Assembly: GCA_016708785.1 (NCBI GenBank)
Contig: JADJFC010000002.1
Coordinates: 1 to 64,000 of the forward strand
Direction: 5' to 3'
Origin: Bacteroidota bacterium
GTDB taxonomy: Bacteria; Bacteroidota; Bacteroidia; AKYH767-A; 2013-40CM-41-45
Length of the DNA stretch: 64,000 bases
Below the pieces are notes generated by a model. It was not told the DNA's origin. It did no database searches and saw only the letters and a program-made list of their open reading frames with translations. The translations under genes and the position numbers were made by a program. Shown piece after piece: positions 32,052 through 41,421 of the stretch (the first letter of the stretch is position 1; every line of letters starts with the position of its first letter).

Positions 32052-33203
32052 ATGTCTAAAAGAGATTATTACGAAATACTTGGCGTATCAAAAGGTGCCG
32101 CTGAAGGTGATATAAAAAAAGCGTATCGTCAGATGGCTCTGAAGTTTCACCCTGATAAAAATCCGGGGAATAAGGAAGCTGAAGAGAAGTTCAAAGAAGC
32201 TGCTGAAGCGTATGAAGTTTTAAGCAATGCTGAAAAACGTCAACGGTATGATCAGTTTGGTCATCGTGGAATGAACGGTGGCGGCGGCGGTGGACAAGGC
32301 GGAATGAATATGGAAGATATCTTCTCTCATTTCGGCGATATTTTTGGCGGTGAAGGAAATTCGTTTGAAAGCTTCTTCGGCGGTGGCGGAGGAAGAGGTG
32401 GCCGTAGAGTAAATCGCGGTACCAATCTTCGGGTTAAAGTCAGCCTTACTTTAGAAGAGATTGCTCACGGCGTAGAGAAAAAAATAAAAGTCAACAAACA
32501 TATTTCCTGTACTTCATGCAAAGGATCCGGCGCACAAGATGGCGCTGCTTTTCATAAATGCACGACATGTAATGGGGCCGGACAAGTTCATCGAGTGACA
32601 AGTACTTTCATTGGTCAAATGAGAACAACGTCTACTTGTCCGACGTGTAATGGCGAAGGTCAAACGATCCAGAATAAATGTAAGTCATGTCACGGTAGCG
32701 GTTTGCAACACGGTGAAGAAATTATTGCGATAAATATTCCGGCCGGAGTTGGAGAAGGAATGCAGTTAACGGTTAGCGGAAAAGGTAATGCTGCTGAACG
32801 TGGTGGAGTACCGGGAGATCTTTTCATTGTGATCGAAGAAGTAAAACACCCTCATCTTCAACGTGACGGAAATAATCTGTTGCACGACCTGTACATTAAC
32901 TTTGCCGATGCTTCTTTAGGTATTTCGCTGGAGATTCCAACCATCGACGGTAAAGCAAAGATCAAGATCGATCCGGGTACTCAAGCCGGGAAAGTGTTGC
33001 GTTTAAGGGGTAAAGGATTGCCGTCAGTGAACAGTTATGGAAAAGGTGATCTGTTGGTCAATATCAATGTCTGGACACCACAGCATGTTTCTGCAGAAGA
33101 AAAAAAGCTTCTTGAACAGCTGAGGAATTCACCAAATTTTAAACCCAATCCGGGAAAAGGCGATAAAAGTTTTCGCGACAGAGTCAGAGAATTCTTCGAA
33201 TAG
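32052..33203 (+). CDS. dnaJ: Chaperone protein DnaJ (type I)
   Basis: The 383-residue protein has the J domain with HPD (KFHPDKNPGNKEAEEKF), a Gly-rich linker containing GGGGGGQGG and the GDIFGG segment, four zinc-finger CxxCxGxG repeats (CTSCKGSG, CTTCNGAG, CPTCNGEG, CKSCHGSG) and the C-terminal substrate-binding domains. It stimulates DnaK ATPase and delivers unfolded clients. It is co-transcribed with grpE and followed by a terminator. Confidence 0.98.
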   Translation: MSKRDYYEILGVSKGAAEGDIKKAYRQMALKFHPDKNPGNKEAEEKFKEAAEAYEVLSNAEKRQRYDQFGHRGMNGGGGGGQGGMNMEDIFSHFGDIFGGEGNSFESFFGGGGGRGGRRVNRGTNLRVKVSLTLEEIAHGVEKKIKVNKHISCTSCKGSGAQDGAAFHKCTTCNGAGQVHRVTSTFIGQMRTTSTCPTCNGEGQTIQNKCKSCHGSGLQHGEEIIAINIPAGVGEGMQLTVSGKGNAAERGGVPGDLFIVIEEVKHPHLQRDGNNLLHDLYINFADASLGISLEIPTIDGKAKIKIDPGTQAGKVLRLRGKGLPSVNSYGKGDLLVNINVWTPQHVSAEEKKLLEQLRNSPNFKPNPGKGDKSFRDRVREFFE

Positions 33204-33247
33204 TAAAGTATTCAATAATTTGTTTGAAGAATTGTAAAAATAAATTA

Positions 33248-33279
33248 AACCTCGCCTGTTATTTCAGCCGGGGTTTTTT
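33248..33279 (+). terminator. grpE-dnaJ terminator
   Basis: AACCTCGCCTG / CAGCCGGGGTT (33248-33258 with 33265-33275; one G-U pair, one mismatch), 6-nt loop, T-run after. Confidence 0.75.
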
Positions 33280-33305
33280 ACATTTACGCATCTTCTCATA
33301 CCTAT

Positions 33306-34229
33306 ATGAACATTCTTGAAATTGAAAATGTCTCAAAGAATTATGCAGCGCATAAAGCTTTAGACGGTATTACTCTTCACATCCCGGAAAAATGTGTTTT
33401 CGGTTTACTTGGTCCGAATGGAGCAGGAAAGACTTCTCTCATTCGTATCATTACTCAGATCACCGCACCTGATACCGGTCGCGTACTTTTCAAAGGACAA
33501 CCGCTCGATGGTGATCATGTTCGACAAATGGGTTATTTACCGGAGGAACGTGGACTATACAAAAAAATGGAAGTGGGTGAGCAAGCGCTTTATCTGGCTC
33601 GACTGAAAGGTATGTCACGTGCCGATGCAATGAAAAAACTGAAGTACTGGTTCGAGAAATTTGAAATAGAAGCCTGGTGGAAGAAAAAAGTCGAAGAGCT
33701 TTCTAAAGGAATGGCACAAAAAGTTCAGTTCATTACTACTGTCTTGCATGAGCCTGAGTTTTTGATTCTCGATGAACCTTTTACCGGATTTGATCCTATC
33801 AATGCTGAACTTATTAAGAACGAACTTCTCGAATTAAAAAGTAAAGGCGCAACAATTGTATTGTCGACGCACAGAATGGAAAGTGTGGAGGAGTTGTGTA
33901 ACAATATTGCCTTGATCGACAAAGCACATGTGATTCTTGACGGCTCTGTAAAGGACATCAGAAAGCAATTCAGAAGTCATACGTTTGAAATTAATTATGT
34001 CGGAAATAGAATAGGTTTTACAAATGCTCTGTGGACAGGATTTGAATTACTCGACTTGAAGGAAGAAGAGGAGCATAGTTCAGCGAAAGTAAAGATGCTC
34101 GGGGGAAATCTATCGGTGAATGATTTGCTTTCTCTGTTGATGCCTCATGTGCAAATTCTAGGATTGCAAGAGATCGTTCCAAGCATGAACGATATTTTTA
34201 TCAAACAAGTAAGTGAAAACAGAAATTAA
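33306..34229 (+). CDS. ABC transporter ATP-binding protein (NatA-like exporter ATPase)
   Basis: The 307-residue protein has Walker A GPNGAGKTSL, a Q-loop region MGYLPEERGLYKKM, the signature ELSKGMAQKVQF, Walker B FLILDEPFTGFDP and the H-loop STHRMESVEEL, plus the about 80-residue C-terminal extension common in DrrA/NatA exporters. The EERGLYKKM form is typical of the NatA subgroup. It energises the ABC-2 permease encoded 24 bp downstream. The pair was named for Na+ export in Bacillus, but substrate in Bacteroidota is unknown. Confidence 0.93.
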   Translation: MNILEIENVSKNYAAHKALDGITLHIPEKCVFGLLGPNGAGKTSLIRIITQITAPDTGRVLFKGQPLDGDHVRQMGYLPEERGLYKKMEVGEQALYLARLKGMSRADAMKKLKYWFEKFEIEAWWKKKVEELSKGMAQKVQFITTVLHEPEFLILDEPFTGFDPINAELIKNELLELKSKGATIVLSTHRMESVEELCNNIALIDKAHVILDGSVKDIRKQFRSHTFEINYVGNRIGFTNALWTGFELLDLKEEEEHSSAKVKMLGGNLSVNDLLSLLMPHVQILGLQEIVPSMNDIFIKQVSENRN

Positions 34230-34253
34230 TCAGAAGGCTTAACAAATTTTATC

Positions 34254-35584
34254 ATGAATAAAATACTCTTAGTAATACAACGTGAATACCTGACAAGAGT
34301 CAAAAAGAAGTCATTCATCATCATGACCTTTTTAGGGCCGATATTGATGAGTGGAATTTTCGTTTCTGTCTTTTTACTGGACAAGGTTGATATTGAAATT
34401 AAAACTATAGGTGTCGTTGACAATACCCATATTTTTGTAAATAAATTTAAAGACAGCGACAGAATTAAATTTGAGTATTTAAATGAGGACATCAATAAGG
34501 TCAGGGATCAAAGTCAGAGTCGTGGCTATTTTGGAGTGCTCTTGATTCCTTCTACTGAAAATCTTAGTAGCCTTGAAAAAGCAGTTACATTTTACTCAGA
34601 ATCACAGCCGGGATTTGACATTATTTCAAAGATCAAGTTTACAATAGAGAAAGAAATCAATACGCAAAAATATATTGCTGCCGGTATTGATGAAAAGAAA
34701 TTGACGGAGATAAAAACCGATGTCGATATTCAGACGCGGGATCTTGAAAACAAAGAGACCAGTACGCCACTTACAACAGGATTAGGTTTTGGTGCAGGAC
34801 TAATGATTTATCTTTTCATCTTTATATATGGTGCAATGGTAATGAGAGGTGTGCTGGAAGAAAAAACAAGTCGAATAGTAGAGGTGATTATTTCTTCTGT
34901 AAAACCTTTCCAATTAATGATGGGAAAAATTATTGGAGTTGCTCTCGTGGGTTTAACACAGTTTTTACTTTGGGTGGTCCTAAGCTCATCAGTATTTTTC
35001 ATTCTATCCTCGTCTTTGATGGCGGAAAGTCAGACAAAGAAAAGGCAGAAATGATCATCAAGTCCAGACCTGGAATGGAACAGGCAATGGAACAAGCCGG
35101 TGAAGATTCTCCGATCAAAGGCGATAAAATGATGAAACTGGATTCAATTCTTGGTACGATCAACTTTCCTTTATTGATTGGTATGTTTATTTTCTATTTT
35201 CTTGGAGGTTATCTGTTGTACAGCGCTCTCTTTGCCGCAATTGGCGCCGCAGTTGATTCGGAAACCGATACACAACAGTTCATGTTGCCTGTCACGATAC
35301 CGCTCATCATCGCATATATTGCAGCTGCTACGGTTATTAATAATCCGCAGGGCAATGTCGCCTTTTGGTTTTCTGTCATACCGTTTACCTCGCCAATTGT
35401 AATGATGGTGAGAATTCCTTTCGGAGTTCCATGGGAGCACATTGTTTTGTCAATGGTATTGTTGATCGGCGGATTTATCTTCACGACATGGATAGCAGCA
35501 CGAATTTATCGTACGGGAATTCTTATGTATGGTAAAAAAGTAACCTACAAAGAACTATGGAAATGGCTTCGGTTTCATAACTAA
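34254..35584 (+). CDS. ABC-2 type exporter permease (NatB-like), frameshifted
   Basis: The permease is split: 34254 to about 35027 in one frame, then the -1 frame to 35584. Restoring one base in GCGGAAAG (35022-35028) joins FILSSSLMAE to KSDKEKAEMIIKSRPG in a protein of about 443 residues. It has an N-terminal membrane helix (KKSFIIMTFLGPILMSGIF), a large extracytoplasmic domain, then GVLEEKTSRIVEVIISSVKPFQLMMGKIIGVALVG, the hallmark of ABC2_membrane_3/NatB permeases, and further helices. It follows its ATPase by 24 bp and precedes the Ppx gene by 11 bp. Confidence 0.87.
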
Positions 35585-35595
35585 AACATCACATT

Positions 35596-36523
35596 TTGCG
35601 GATAGCAATTCTTGATCTGGGTACCAATACTTTTCATTTACTGATCGCATCAGTCAATAAGAGAGGTGATTGGAAAAAAGTTTTCAAATCAAAGACTGCA
35701 GTTAAATTAGGAGAAGGTGCAATTCATCAGAATGAAATTGCACCTATTCCATTTAAGAGAGGCATCAGAGCACTTTTGCATTATAAAAAGATCATTGCTA
35801 TTCATAAGCCGGAAAAAGTTTTTGCTTTTGCAACTTCTGCAATTCGCGGAGCGAAAAATGGAAGTGATTTTGTTGAAATGGCAAAGGAGAAAACCGGAAT
35901 TGATATCACGGTTATTTCAGGTGATAAAGAAGCGGAGTTAATTTACCTTGGAGTCAGACAATGTATTGAACTTGGTGAAAGTCCTGTATTGATCATGGAT
36001 ATTGGCGGAGGTAGTACGGAATTCATCATTGCCAATCGGGAGAAAATATTTTGGAAACATAGTTATAATATCGGTGCGGCGCGTTTACTGGAAATTTTCA
36101 AACCTTCTGATCCATTGCATCTAAGTGAGCTTAAGAAAACCGAGAAGTTCCTTTCGAGTGAACTTTCTACAATGATTGCAGCGGTGAAAAAGTACGCACC
36201 GGATCAACTCATCGGCTCTTCCGGTTCATTCGATACTTTTGCAGAAATGATAGGCTTTCAATTTTATAATAGGAATATTATTGCAAACACGAATAAATAC
36301 AATTTCAAAATGGAAGAATACTTTCATTTGCATGAGAAAATTCTTTTTCTACGATCGCTCAGCAAAAAAGATGAAAGGTCTGGTAAAAATGCGTGTAGAT
36401 ATGATCGTTCTGGCCACAATTTGTACAGCAGTAGTATTGCGTGAAACAGGAATCAAGAAGATGTCTTTATCGAAGTATGCACTTAAAGAAGGAGCATTAA
36501 GTGCAGTTATTGCCAATGGGTGA
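35596..36523 (+). CDS. Exopolyphosphatase / GppA-family phosphatase, frameshifted near the C-terminus
   Basis: The start is a TTG at 35596 opening RIAILDLGTNTFHLLIA, the phosphate-1 motif of the Ppx/GppA ASKHA fold. VFAFATSAIRGAKNG and VLIMDIGGGSTEFIIAN follow. The frame breaks at an A6 run (36364-36369): removing one A joins LRSLSKK to MKGLVKMRVDMIVLATICTA, and the gene ends at 36523. The full product is about 308 residues, the short Ppx type lacking the C-terminal HD domain. It hydrolyses polyphosphate or pppGpp; which one cannot be told. It lies in a tight run after the ABC exporter. Confidence 0.87.
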
Positions 36524-36576
36524 TTTTCTTTTTCGTTATCAACTTAAGATGAGACAGCGGAATTTTCTCACTATTT

Positions 36577-36618
36577 AAATCTGCGGTTATTCTGCGTAAT
36601 CAGCGCAACTCTGCGGGA
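36577..36618 (+). repeat. CGCAGA tandem repeat, copy B (3' of ppx)
   Basis: AAATCTGCGGTTATTCTGCG then degenerate units; reverse-complement partner of 21801-21842. Same sense relative to the upstream gene in both cases. Confidence 0.6.
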
Positions 36619-36683
36619 AATAATTTACCGCAAAAGAAAGCCAACAATTTCTTACCTTGCCACCCTTAAATGAAGTACTAATT

Positions 36684-37843
36684 ATGGCAAAAATTTTAAT
36701 TATCGATGATGAAAAGGCAATTTGCAATACTCTCAAAGATATCCTCACGTATGAGAAATATGAAGTGGAAATTGCAAACGATGGCGCAGAAGGAATAAAG
36801 AAAGCAGAAACCGGAAATTTTGATCTGGTGCTTTCCGATATTAAAATGCCGAAAATGGATGGCATAGAAGTTCTGGTGAAATTGCAAGAGATGCATCCTG
36901 ATCTGCCTGTAGTTATGATCAGCGGACACGGGACAATTGATACTGCTGTTGATGCATTGAAAAAAGGTGCTTACGATTACATTTCAAAACCACCTGATCT
37001 GAATCGTTTACTCGTTACTGTTCGAAATGCACTGGATCGTTCTTCATTGATCACGGAAACAAAAACACTTAAGCGGAAGATCTTCAAGACGCGCGAAATG
37101 GTTGGTGATTCGCCGGCTATTGGACAAATAAAAGAGATCATTGAAAAAGTTGCTCCTACAGAAGCTAGAGTTTTAGTTACCGGAAGTAACGGTACAGGGA
37201 AAGAATTAGTTGCCCGTTGGATCCATGAAAAAAGTAATCGTGCTGCCGGTCCATTGATTGAAGTGAACTGCGCTGCTATTCCTTCTGAACTTATCGAAAG
37301 TGAATTGTTCGGACATGAGAAAGGTGCTTTTACTTCTGCCATCAAACAACGAATCGGAAAATTTGAACAAGCGAATGGTGGTACTTTATTTTGGATGAAA
37401 TTGGCGACATGAGTCTATCAGCGCAGTCAAAAGTTCTTCGTGCACTGCAAGAGAATAAAATTACCCGCGTTGGTGGAGAGAAAGAGATCACTGTTAGTCC
37501 ACGAGTTGTTGCTGCGACAAACAGAGACCTGAAAGTTGAAATTGAAAAAGGTAATTTCAGAGAGGACCTTTATCACCGGCTTTCGGTAATCCTCATTCAT
37601 GTTCCATCATTGAATGAAAGAAGAGATGACATTCCGAAGTTGGCCAACTATTTTGTTAATGAGATCTGCCAGGATTACGGAATGCCGGTAAAAACATTTA
37701 CTCCTGAAGCACTCAAAGAATTGCAGAAAATTGATTGGACAGGAAATATCAGAGAGTTGAGAAATGTTGTTGAGCGACTGGTGATCCTTTCAGATAAAAA
37801 AATAACAGAAAAAGAAGTAATTCAATTTGCCGGTAAAAAATAA
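36684..37843 (+). CDS. NtrC-like response regulator (receiver plus sigma-54 AAA+), frameshifted, no HTH
   Basis: The ATG at 36684 opens AKILIIDDEKAICNTLKDIL, a receiver domain with the phospho-Asp in VLSDIKMPKMDG. A sigma-54-type AAA+ domain follows: GSNGTGKELVARWIH (Walker A), ELFGHEKGAFTSA, GGTLFLDEIGD (Walker B). The frame is broken in that last motif: restoring one T to the T4 run at 37389-37392 rejoins it (product about 387 residues). After the R-finger region (FREDLYHRLSV) the protein ends soon after WTGNIRELRNVVERL, with no Fis-type DNA-binding domain. The sigma-54 contact loop is GAFTSA rather than GAFTGA. No histidine kinase is adjacent. A YD-repeat-like gene follows after 6 bp. Confidence 0.88.
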
Positions 37844-37849
37844 TTGAAC

Positions 37850-38749
37850 ATGACCAAGTACAAAACCATACACAGATATAATCAGCATTATAAGAATTTT
37901 AATTTCTCTGACCTCACTCCACAGGCAGAAGAGGAATATCTAGATCTAACGATCGAGCTCGATGCTGACGGAAAGGTGATCTCTGAATCAAAGTTTTCTA
38001 CTGATGGTGAATTGGAAGAGCGAAGCACTTTTGTTTATGGTCCACACGGAAAGCTTGTTGAACATGAATTGTTTTATGTCGTTGATGATGCCCGCGAAAA
38101 AAAAGTGTTGACCAGAAATGAAAAGGGATATCTGTTGAGCGAAGTAAAATATTACGGCGACGAAGAAGGATCACGAACAAATTACGAGTATGACCAAAAG
38201 GACAATTTAGTTGCAATCATTAACCTTGACGAAGAAGGTGTTTTTGTTTCCAGAGAAGAAGTTAAGTACGACGATAAAGGTGTTATCGTGGAACGAGTAA
38301 TGATCGATTCTGACAACAAAGTAGTTTCTAAAACAACATTTAATTATTTATCGGCAACTCAGATCGAAGAAATTGAAACCGATGCCAAAGGACAATTGAC
38401 TTCCAAGACAATGAATACGTTCGATGATAAAGGAAATGAGTTAAGCACAGTGCAAACAAATCCGCAGGGCAAATTGATTAGTGCTATTTCAAATGTCTAT
38501 GATGATCGTGGAAATATAGTAGAAAAAATTTACAAAGATTTCTATAGTAAGAAAGTCAAGAATGAGTACGATGACCTAAACAGATTGATCAAGCAAGAGA
38601 TCTATGACAATACCGGCATGCTCGTAAAAAGAAATGCCTATGTTTACGATGACGAAGGAAATGTATTAGAAGAACAGAATTACGAAATGGATTCTTCGCG
38701 TGGGGGGAGAGATAGGCATTATGGGACGAGGTATGAATACCTGCAATAA
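37850..38749 (+). CDS. Cytoplasmic YD-repeat-like protein, function unknown
   Basis: From the ATG at 37850 the protein has 299 residues and no signal peptide or membrane helix. It consists of about a dozen degenerate beta-hairpin units of 18-22 residues with DDKGN/DDRGN/DDEGN turns (for example TFDDKGNELSTVQ, VYDDRGNIVEKIY, VYDDEGNVLEEQNY), the look of RHS/YD repeats, which are normally extracellular. It is strongly acidic. The start lies 6 bp after the NtrC-like regulator stop, so the two are co-transcribed and may act together. I do not know its function. Confidence 0.75.
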   Translation: MTKYKTIHRYNQHYKNFNFSDLTPQAEEEYLDLTIELDADGKVISESKFSTDGELEERSTFVYGPHGKLVEHELFYVVDDAREKKVLTRNEKGYLLSEVKYYGDEEGSRTNYEYDQKDNLVAIINLDEEGVFVSREEVKYDDKGVIVERVMIDSDNKVVSKTTFNYLSATQIEEIETDAKGQLTSKTMNTFDDKGNELSTVQTNPQGKLISAISNVYDDRGNIVEKIYKDFYSKKVKNEYDDLNRLIKQEIYDNTGMLVKRNAYVYDDEGNVLEEQNYEMDSSRGGRDRHYGTRYEYLQ

Positions 38750-38893
38750 AGTCAAAAGGGTGTTTTTCTAGATTAACTCTGTACAAGAATATAATGCTAC
38801 AACGTCTGTTTTTGAATAAAACCGTTGGACTTTTGCACAACAAAGAATAAACTGGCTAAGTCTAAGGCATACGTTAAGTTTCTGGGCGATATT

Positions 38894-39568
38894 TTAATTA
38901 ACGATATCCATATTTAAATTAAACCTAGTCATTTTAACTTTCTTCACATCATTTTCTTTTGTGATTTGAGGAAATACATACTCTGATTTTTCAAAATCAA
39001 AATAGGGCTTAATTTGAAGTCTAAACGATTTTGAAATGTTTTTACTTAATTTGACATTGAAGCTGCTATCAAGAATTAATAAAACTGTTTCTGGATTAGT
39101 TAAATTAAAGCCCCATACATTAGAATTATGAGCAATTAGTAATTCGCCATTATTAATAAATTTTGCCTCACCGTGTCCTTGAACAATTGTATCCTTGTTC
39201 AATAATCCATTTGTATTGTAACATTTAATTCGAGTTTTGTAGAAACCATTTTCGGTTGTCATGTGGTTTATTACAACTACTCTAAAATCATTCGAAATAG
39301 AAATACGGGAGCCTTGGAATGGCATTTGCCTAATTTGAGTTTTACTTGAATTAAAAATCTTTGCCATTTTCTCATCATTGAAGCCAACTATTAGCAATGA
39401 AGAGTCCGTAGAAATGTCGTAAACCCGGGTTAAGTAAATAGCGTTTGAATCACTTCCATTTGTAATTACGTTCGAAGAATCAAGTATTTCTTTTATCCAT
39501 TTTCCTTGCGAAAAACTAAGAACCTGACTAGTCAAAATGATAAAAATGCAAACTCCAATAATTTTCAA
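38894..39568 (-). CDS. Exported protein of unknown function, beta-propeller-like
   Basis: The 224-residue protein begins with a signal peptide (KIIGVCIFIILTSQVLSFSQ). The remainder alternates short beta strands (YLTRVYDISTDSSLLIVGF, RISISNDFRVVVINHM, GEAKFINNGELLIAHN) suggestive of WD-like propeller blades, too few for a full propeller. No family was recognised. Codon use is AT-rich. It stands alone between convergent and divergent neighbours. The 274 bp upstream hold no gene. Confidence 0.65.
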   Translation of the reverse strand: MKIIGVCIFIILTSQVLSFSQGKWIKEILDSSNVITNGSDSNAIYLTRVYDISTDSSLLIVGFNDEKMAKIFNSSKTQIRQMPFQGSRISISNDFRVVVINHMTTENGFYKTRIKCYNTNGLLNKDTIVQGHGEAKFINNGELLIAHNSNVWGFNLTNPETVLLILDSSFNVKLSKNISKSFRLQIKPYFDFEKSEYVFPQITKENDVKKVKMTRFNLNMDIVN

Positions 39569-39843
39569 AGTTGTTTAGTTTAAAATTCATAAATATACAC
39601 TTGATTGCCGGAATGTTCAATCGAAATATAAATGTAAATTAAATTTGCGTCACAATCAATTTTAGCTGTTTAAAATTGTAAGTTGTACGATGATAGGCGG
39701 AATGTTGAGCGGAAATTAACGACACACTTTCCGGCTAGTTACTGATCAAGCGACATTCCTGCCGGGGTGTGGGTAGACAATTTGTTAGAAGGCACAGGAA
39801 ATTACAAATGTGAACTTCGATCATCGAATATTAATGTTCTGAC

Positions 39844-41265
39844 TTAGTACTTTTTATAGAAATTGAATTCGCTCAATTCCAGATCTCTTTTTTCGTAATT
39901 AGAAAGTTCCGAACCATTTTTTCTCTTTAGAAAATACACTTGATTTTTATTTTCAGCAGTTGCGTCTAATGAGATGCCATAATATCGTTGAAAATAGAGG
40001 TGAAGAACCCAGGTTCTGAAAAGTTCGCTATCTATGGCAATTGTTGAATTTTGCGGGACTAGTTTTCCTATTTTGTAAATATCACTGAGCATTTCTTTGT
40101 CTCGTTTTGCTGTTCCGAAATTTGTGATCGTTAATATGATAGTTACAATAATTATGGCGAATGAAAAAAGCTTTACAATGGACTGAAGTTTAGTTGATCT
40201 TAATCTTTCCATTAACTTTGTTAGATGTTCAATGACGAGAAAGGAAAATGCCATTGCATAGAATGGAAACGCTGGGACCAGATAAAAACGTCTTTGTTCT
40301 GCAGTTACTAGTAAGGGTAATGTTCCTGCCAATGCAATCAACAAAAATAGTAGTGCAAATTTTCGATTATCTAATTTTGCAATGCTGTTGATCTTCAATT
40401 TATATTTTACAGATAATACAAGAATTGTTATGCAAAGAAGAATAGGGGTGATCTGTTCAGAAAGTAACCGGAGTAAAAGATAAAATCTTGTTTCTGTAGT
40501 GGCCATCTCCGGATTTATAAACGTATTCAGAATTCGTGTATGATAATAGCCAATGAAATAATCTGTGGCCGGAGTATATAGATATAAACCCAATCCGCAT
40601 ATTGCCAGTGCAATTACAATGGACACCGTGTACTTGAAGGCTGTACGCATGTAGCTTCGATCAATTGTTAATGCATACGCTAAAAAACCAATTGCCGTAA
40701 ATGTTCCTTGAATTCCTTTGCACATGGCTGAGAGGAAAATACTCGTTGCCATGAGCAGTACCGGAATCAGTCGATTTGATTTCTTTTGAATGGCGCTTAT
40801 CATAAAATACACAGATGACAAAATGAAAATACTCATCGTATTTTCTTCCATGTTATTTGTAAATGACCAGAAACATGCAGGTGGAATTATCCAAAGCAGA
40901 ACCGGTAGCCACCAGTAATTTTGATATTCAGGTCTGTTTATGTTTATTTTTTTCCAAAGGGCTCTGATCAGAAGCAGATTGATAATTGCTGCGCTAAACG
41001 AATAGATCCGTTCAGTGTACATTGAATATCCAAATAGTTTGAAGTAGAAGGAAGTGATCCAGATCGTAAGTGGTGGCTGGTCTAAGTAAGTGGGGGAGAG
41101 ATAATCGGTTAGATGTAAATGCCACCAGCTACCGATACCTAGTGATAGGTTCCTCGCGACAGTTGCATAGATCATTCCGTCCATGAACATTCCGTCTTGG
41201 ATGATCCAGGGGAGGATCAAGAGAAGGAAGATGCTAATGGTAAGTAGTTGGAATGATCGGGTCAT
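39844..41265 (-). CDS. Membrane glycosyltransferase of the GT39/ArnT-like (PMT) type
   Basis: The start is set at ATG 41265 (473 residues); the upstream extension to 41304 enters a repeat array. The N-terminus shows LLILPWIIQDGMFMDGMIYATVARNLSLG, with the acidic residue in the first extracytoplasmic loop typical of GT-C enzymes, then LDQPPLTIWITSFYFKLFGYSMYTERIYS. About 11 hydrophobic segments follow and a soluble C-terminal part. Such enzymes move a sugar from a polyprenyl-phosphate donor to lipid A, protein or glycan outside the inner membrane. The acceptor is unknown. It is monocistronic. Confidence 0.82.
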   Translation of the reverse strand: MTRSFQLLTISIFLLLILPWIIQDGMFMDGMIYATVARNLSLGIGSWWHLHLTDYLSPTYLDQPPLTIWITSFYFKLFGYSMYTERIYSFSAAIINLLLIRALWKKININRPEYQNYWWLPVLLWIIPPACFWSFTNNMEENTMSIFILSSVYFMISAIQKKSNRLIPVLLMATSIFLSAMCKGIQGTFTAIGFLAYALTIDRSYMRTAFKYTVSIVIALAICGLGLYLYTPATDYFIGYYHTRILNTFINPEMATTETRFYLLLRLLSEQITPILLCITILVLSVKYKLKINSIAKLDNRKFALLFLLIALAGTLPLLVTAEQRRFYLVPAFPFYAMAFSFLVIEHLTKLMERLRSTKLQSIVKLFSFAIIIVTIILTITNFGTAKRDKEMLSDIYKIGKLVPQNSTIAIDSELFRTWVLHLYFQRYYGISLDATAENKNQVYFLKRKNGSELSNYEKRDLELSEFNFYKKY

Positions 41266-41282
41266 TTTATTTTTACTTTGTG

Positions 41283-41401
41283 CCGGATTAAAAATCCGGA
41301 GCACGGGGGGTCAGGATTATAAATCCTGACCAGCTAGTCACGGGGGTTTAGGATTATAAATCCTGAATAGCTGGTCACGAGGGTTCAGGACTATAAATCC
41401 A
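41283..41401. repeat. Palindromic repeat array with 37-38-bp period
   Basis: CAGGATTATAAATCCTG (41312), AGGATTATAAATCCT (41350) and AGGACTATAAATCCA (41387) are 15-17-bp near-palindromes separated by similar GCTAGTCACGGGGG-type spacers; a shorter CCGGATTAAAAATCCGG (41283) precedes them. The array fills the gap between alaS and the glycosyltransferase (both minus). Confidence 0.7.
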
Positions 41402-41421
41402 GAACGGCTCAGCTGAAATAC

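Noticed and set aside
41283..41401. Possible CRISPR array from regularly spaced palindromes
   Set aside because: Repeats are only 15-17 bp and imperfect, the intervening segments resemble each other, and there are only three or four copies.
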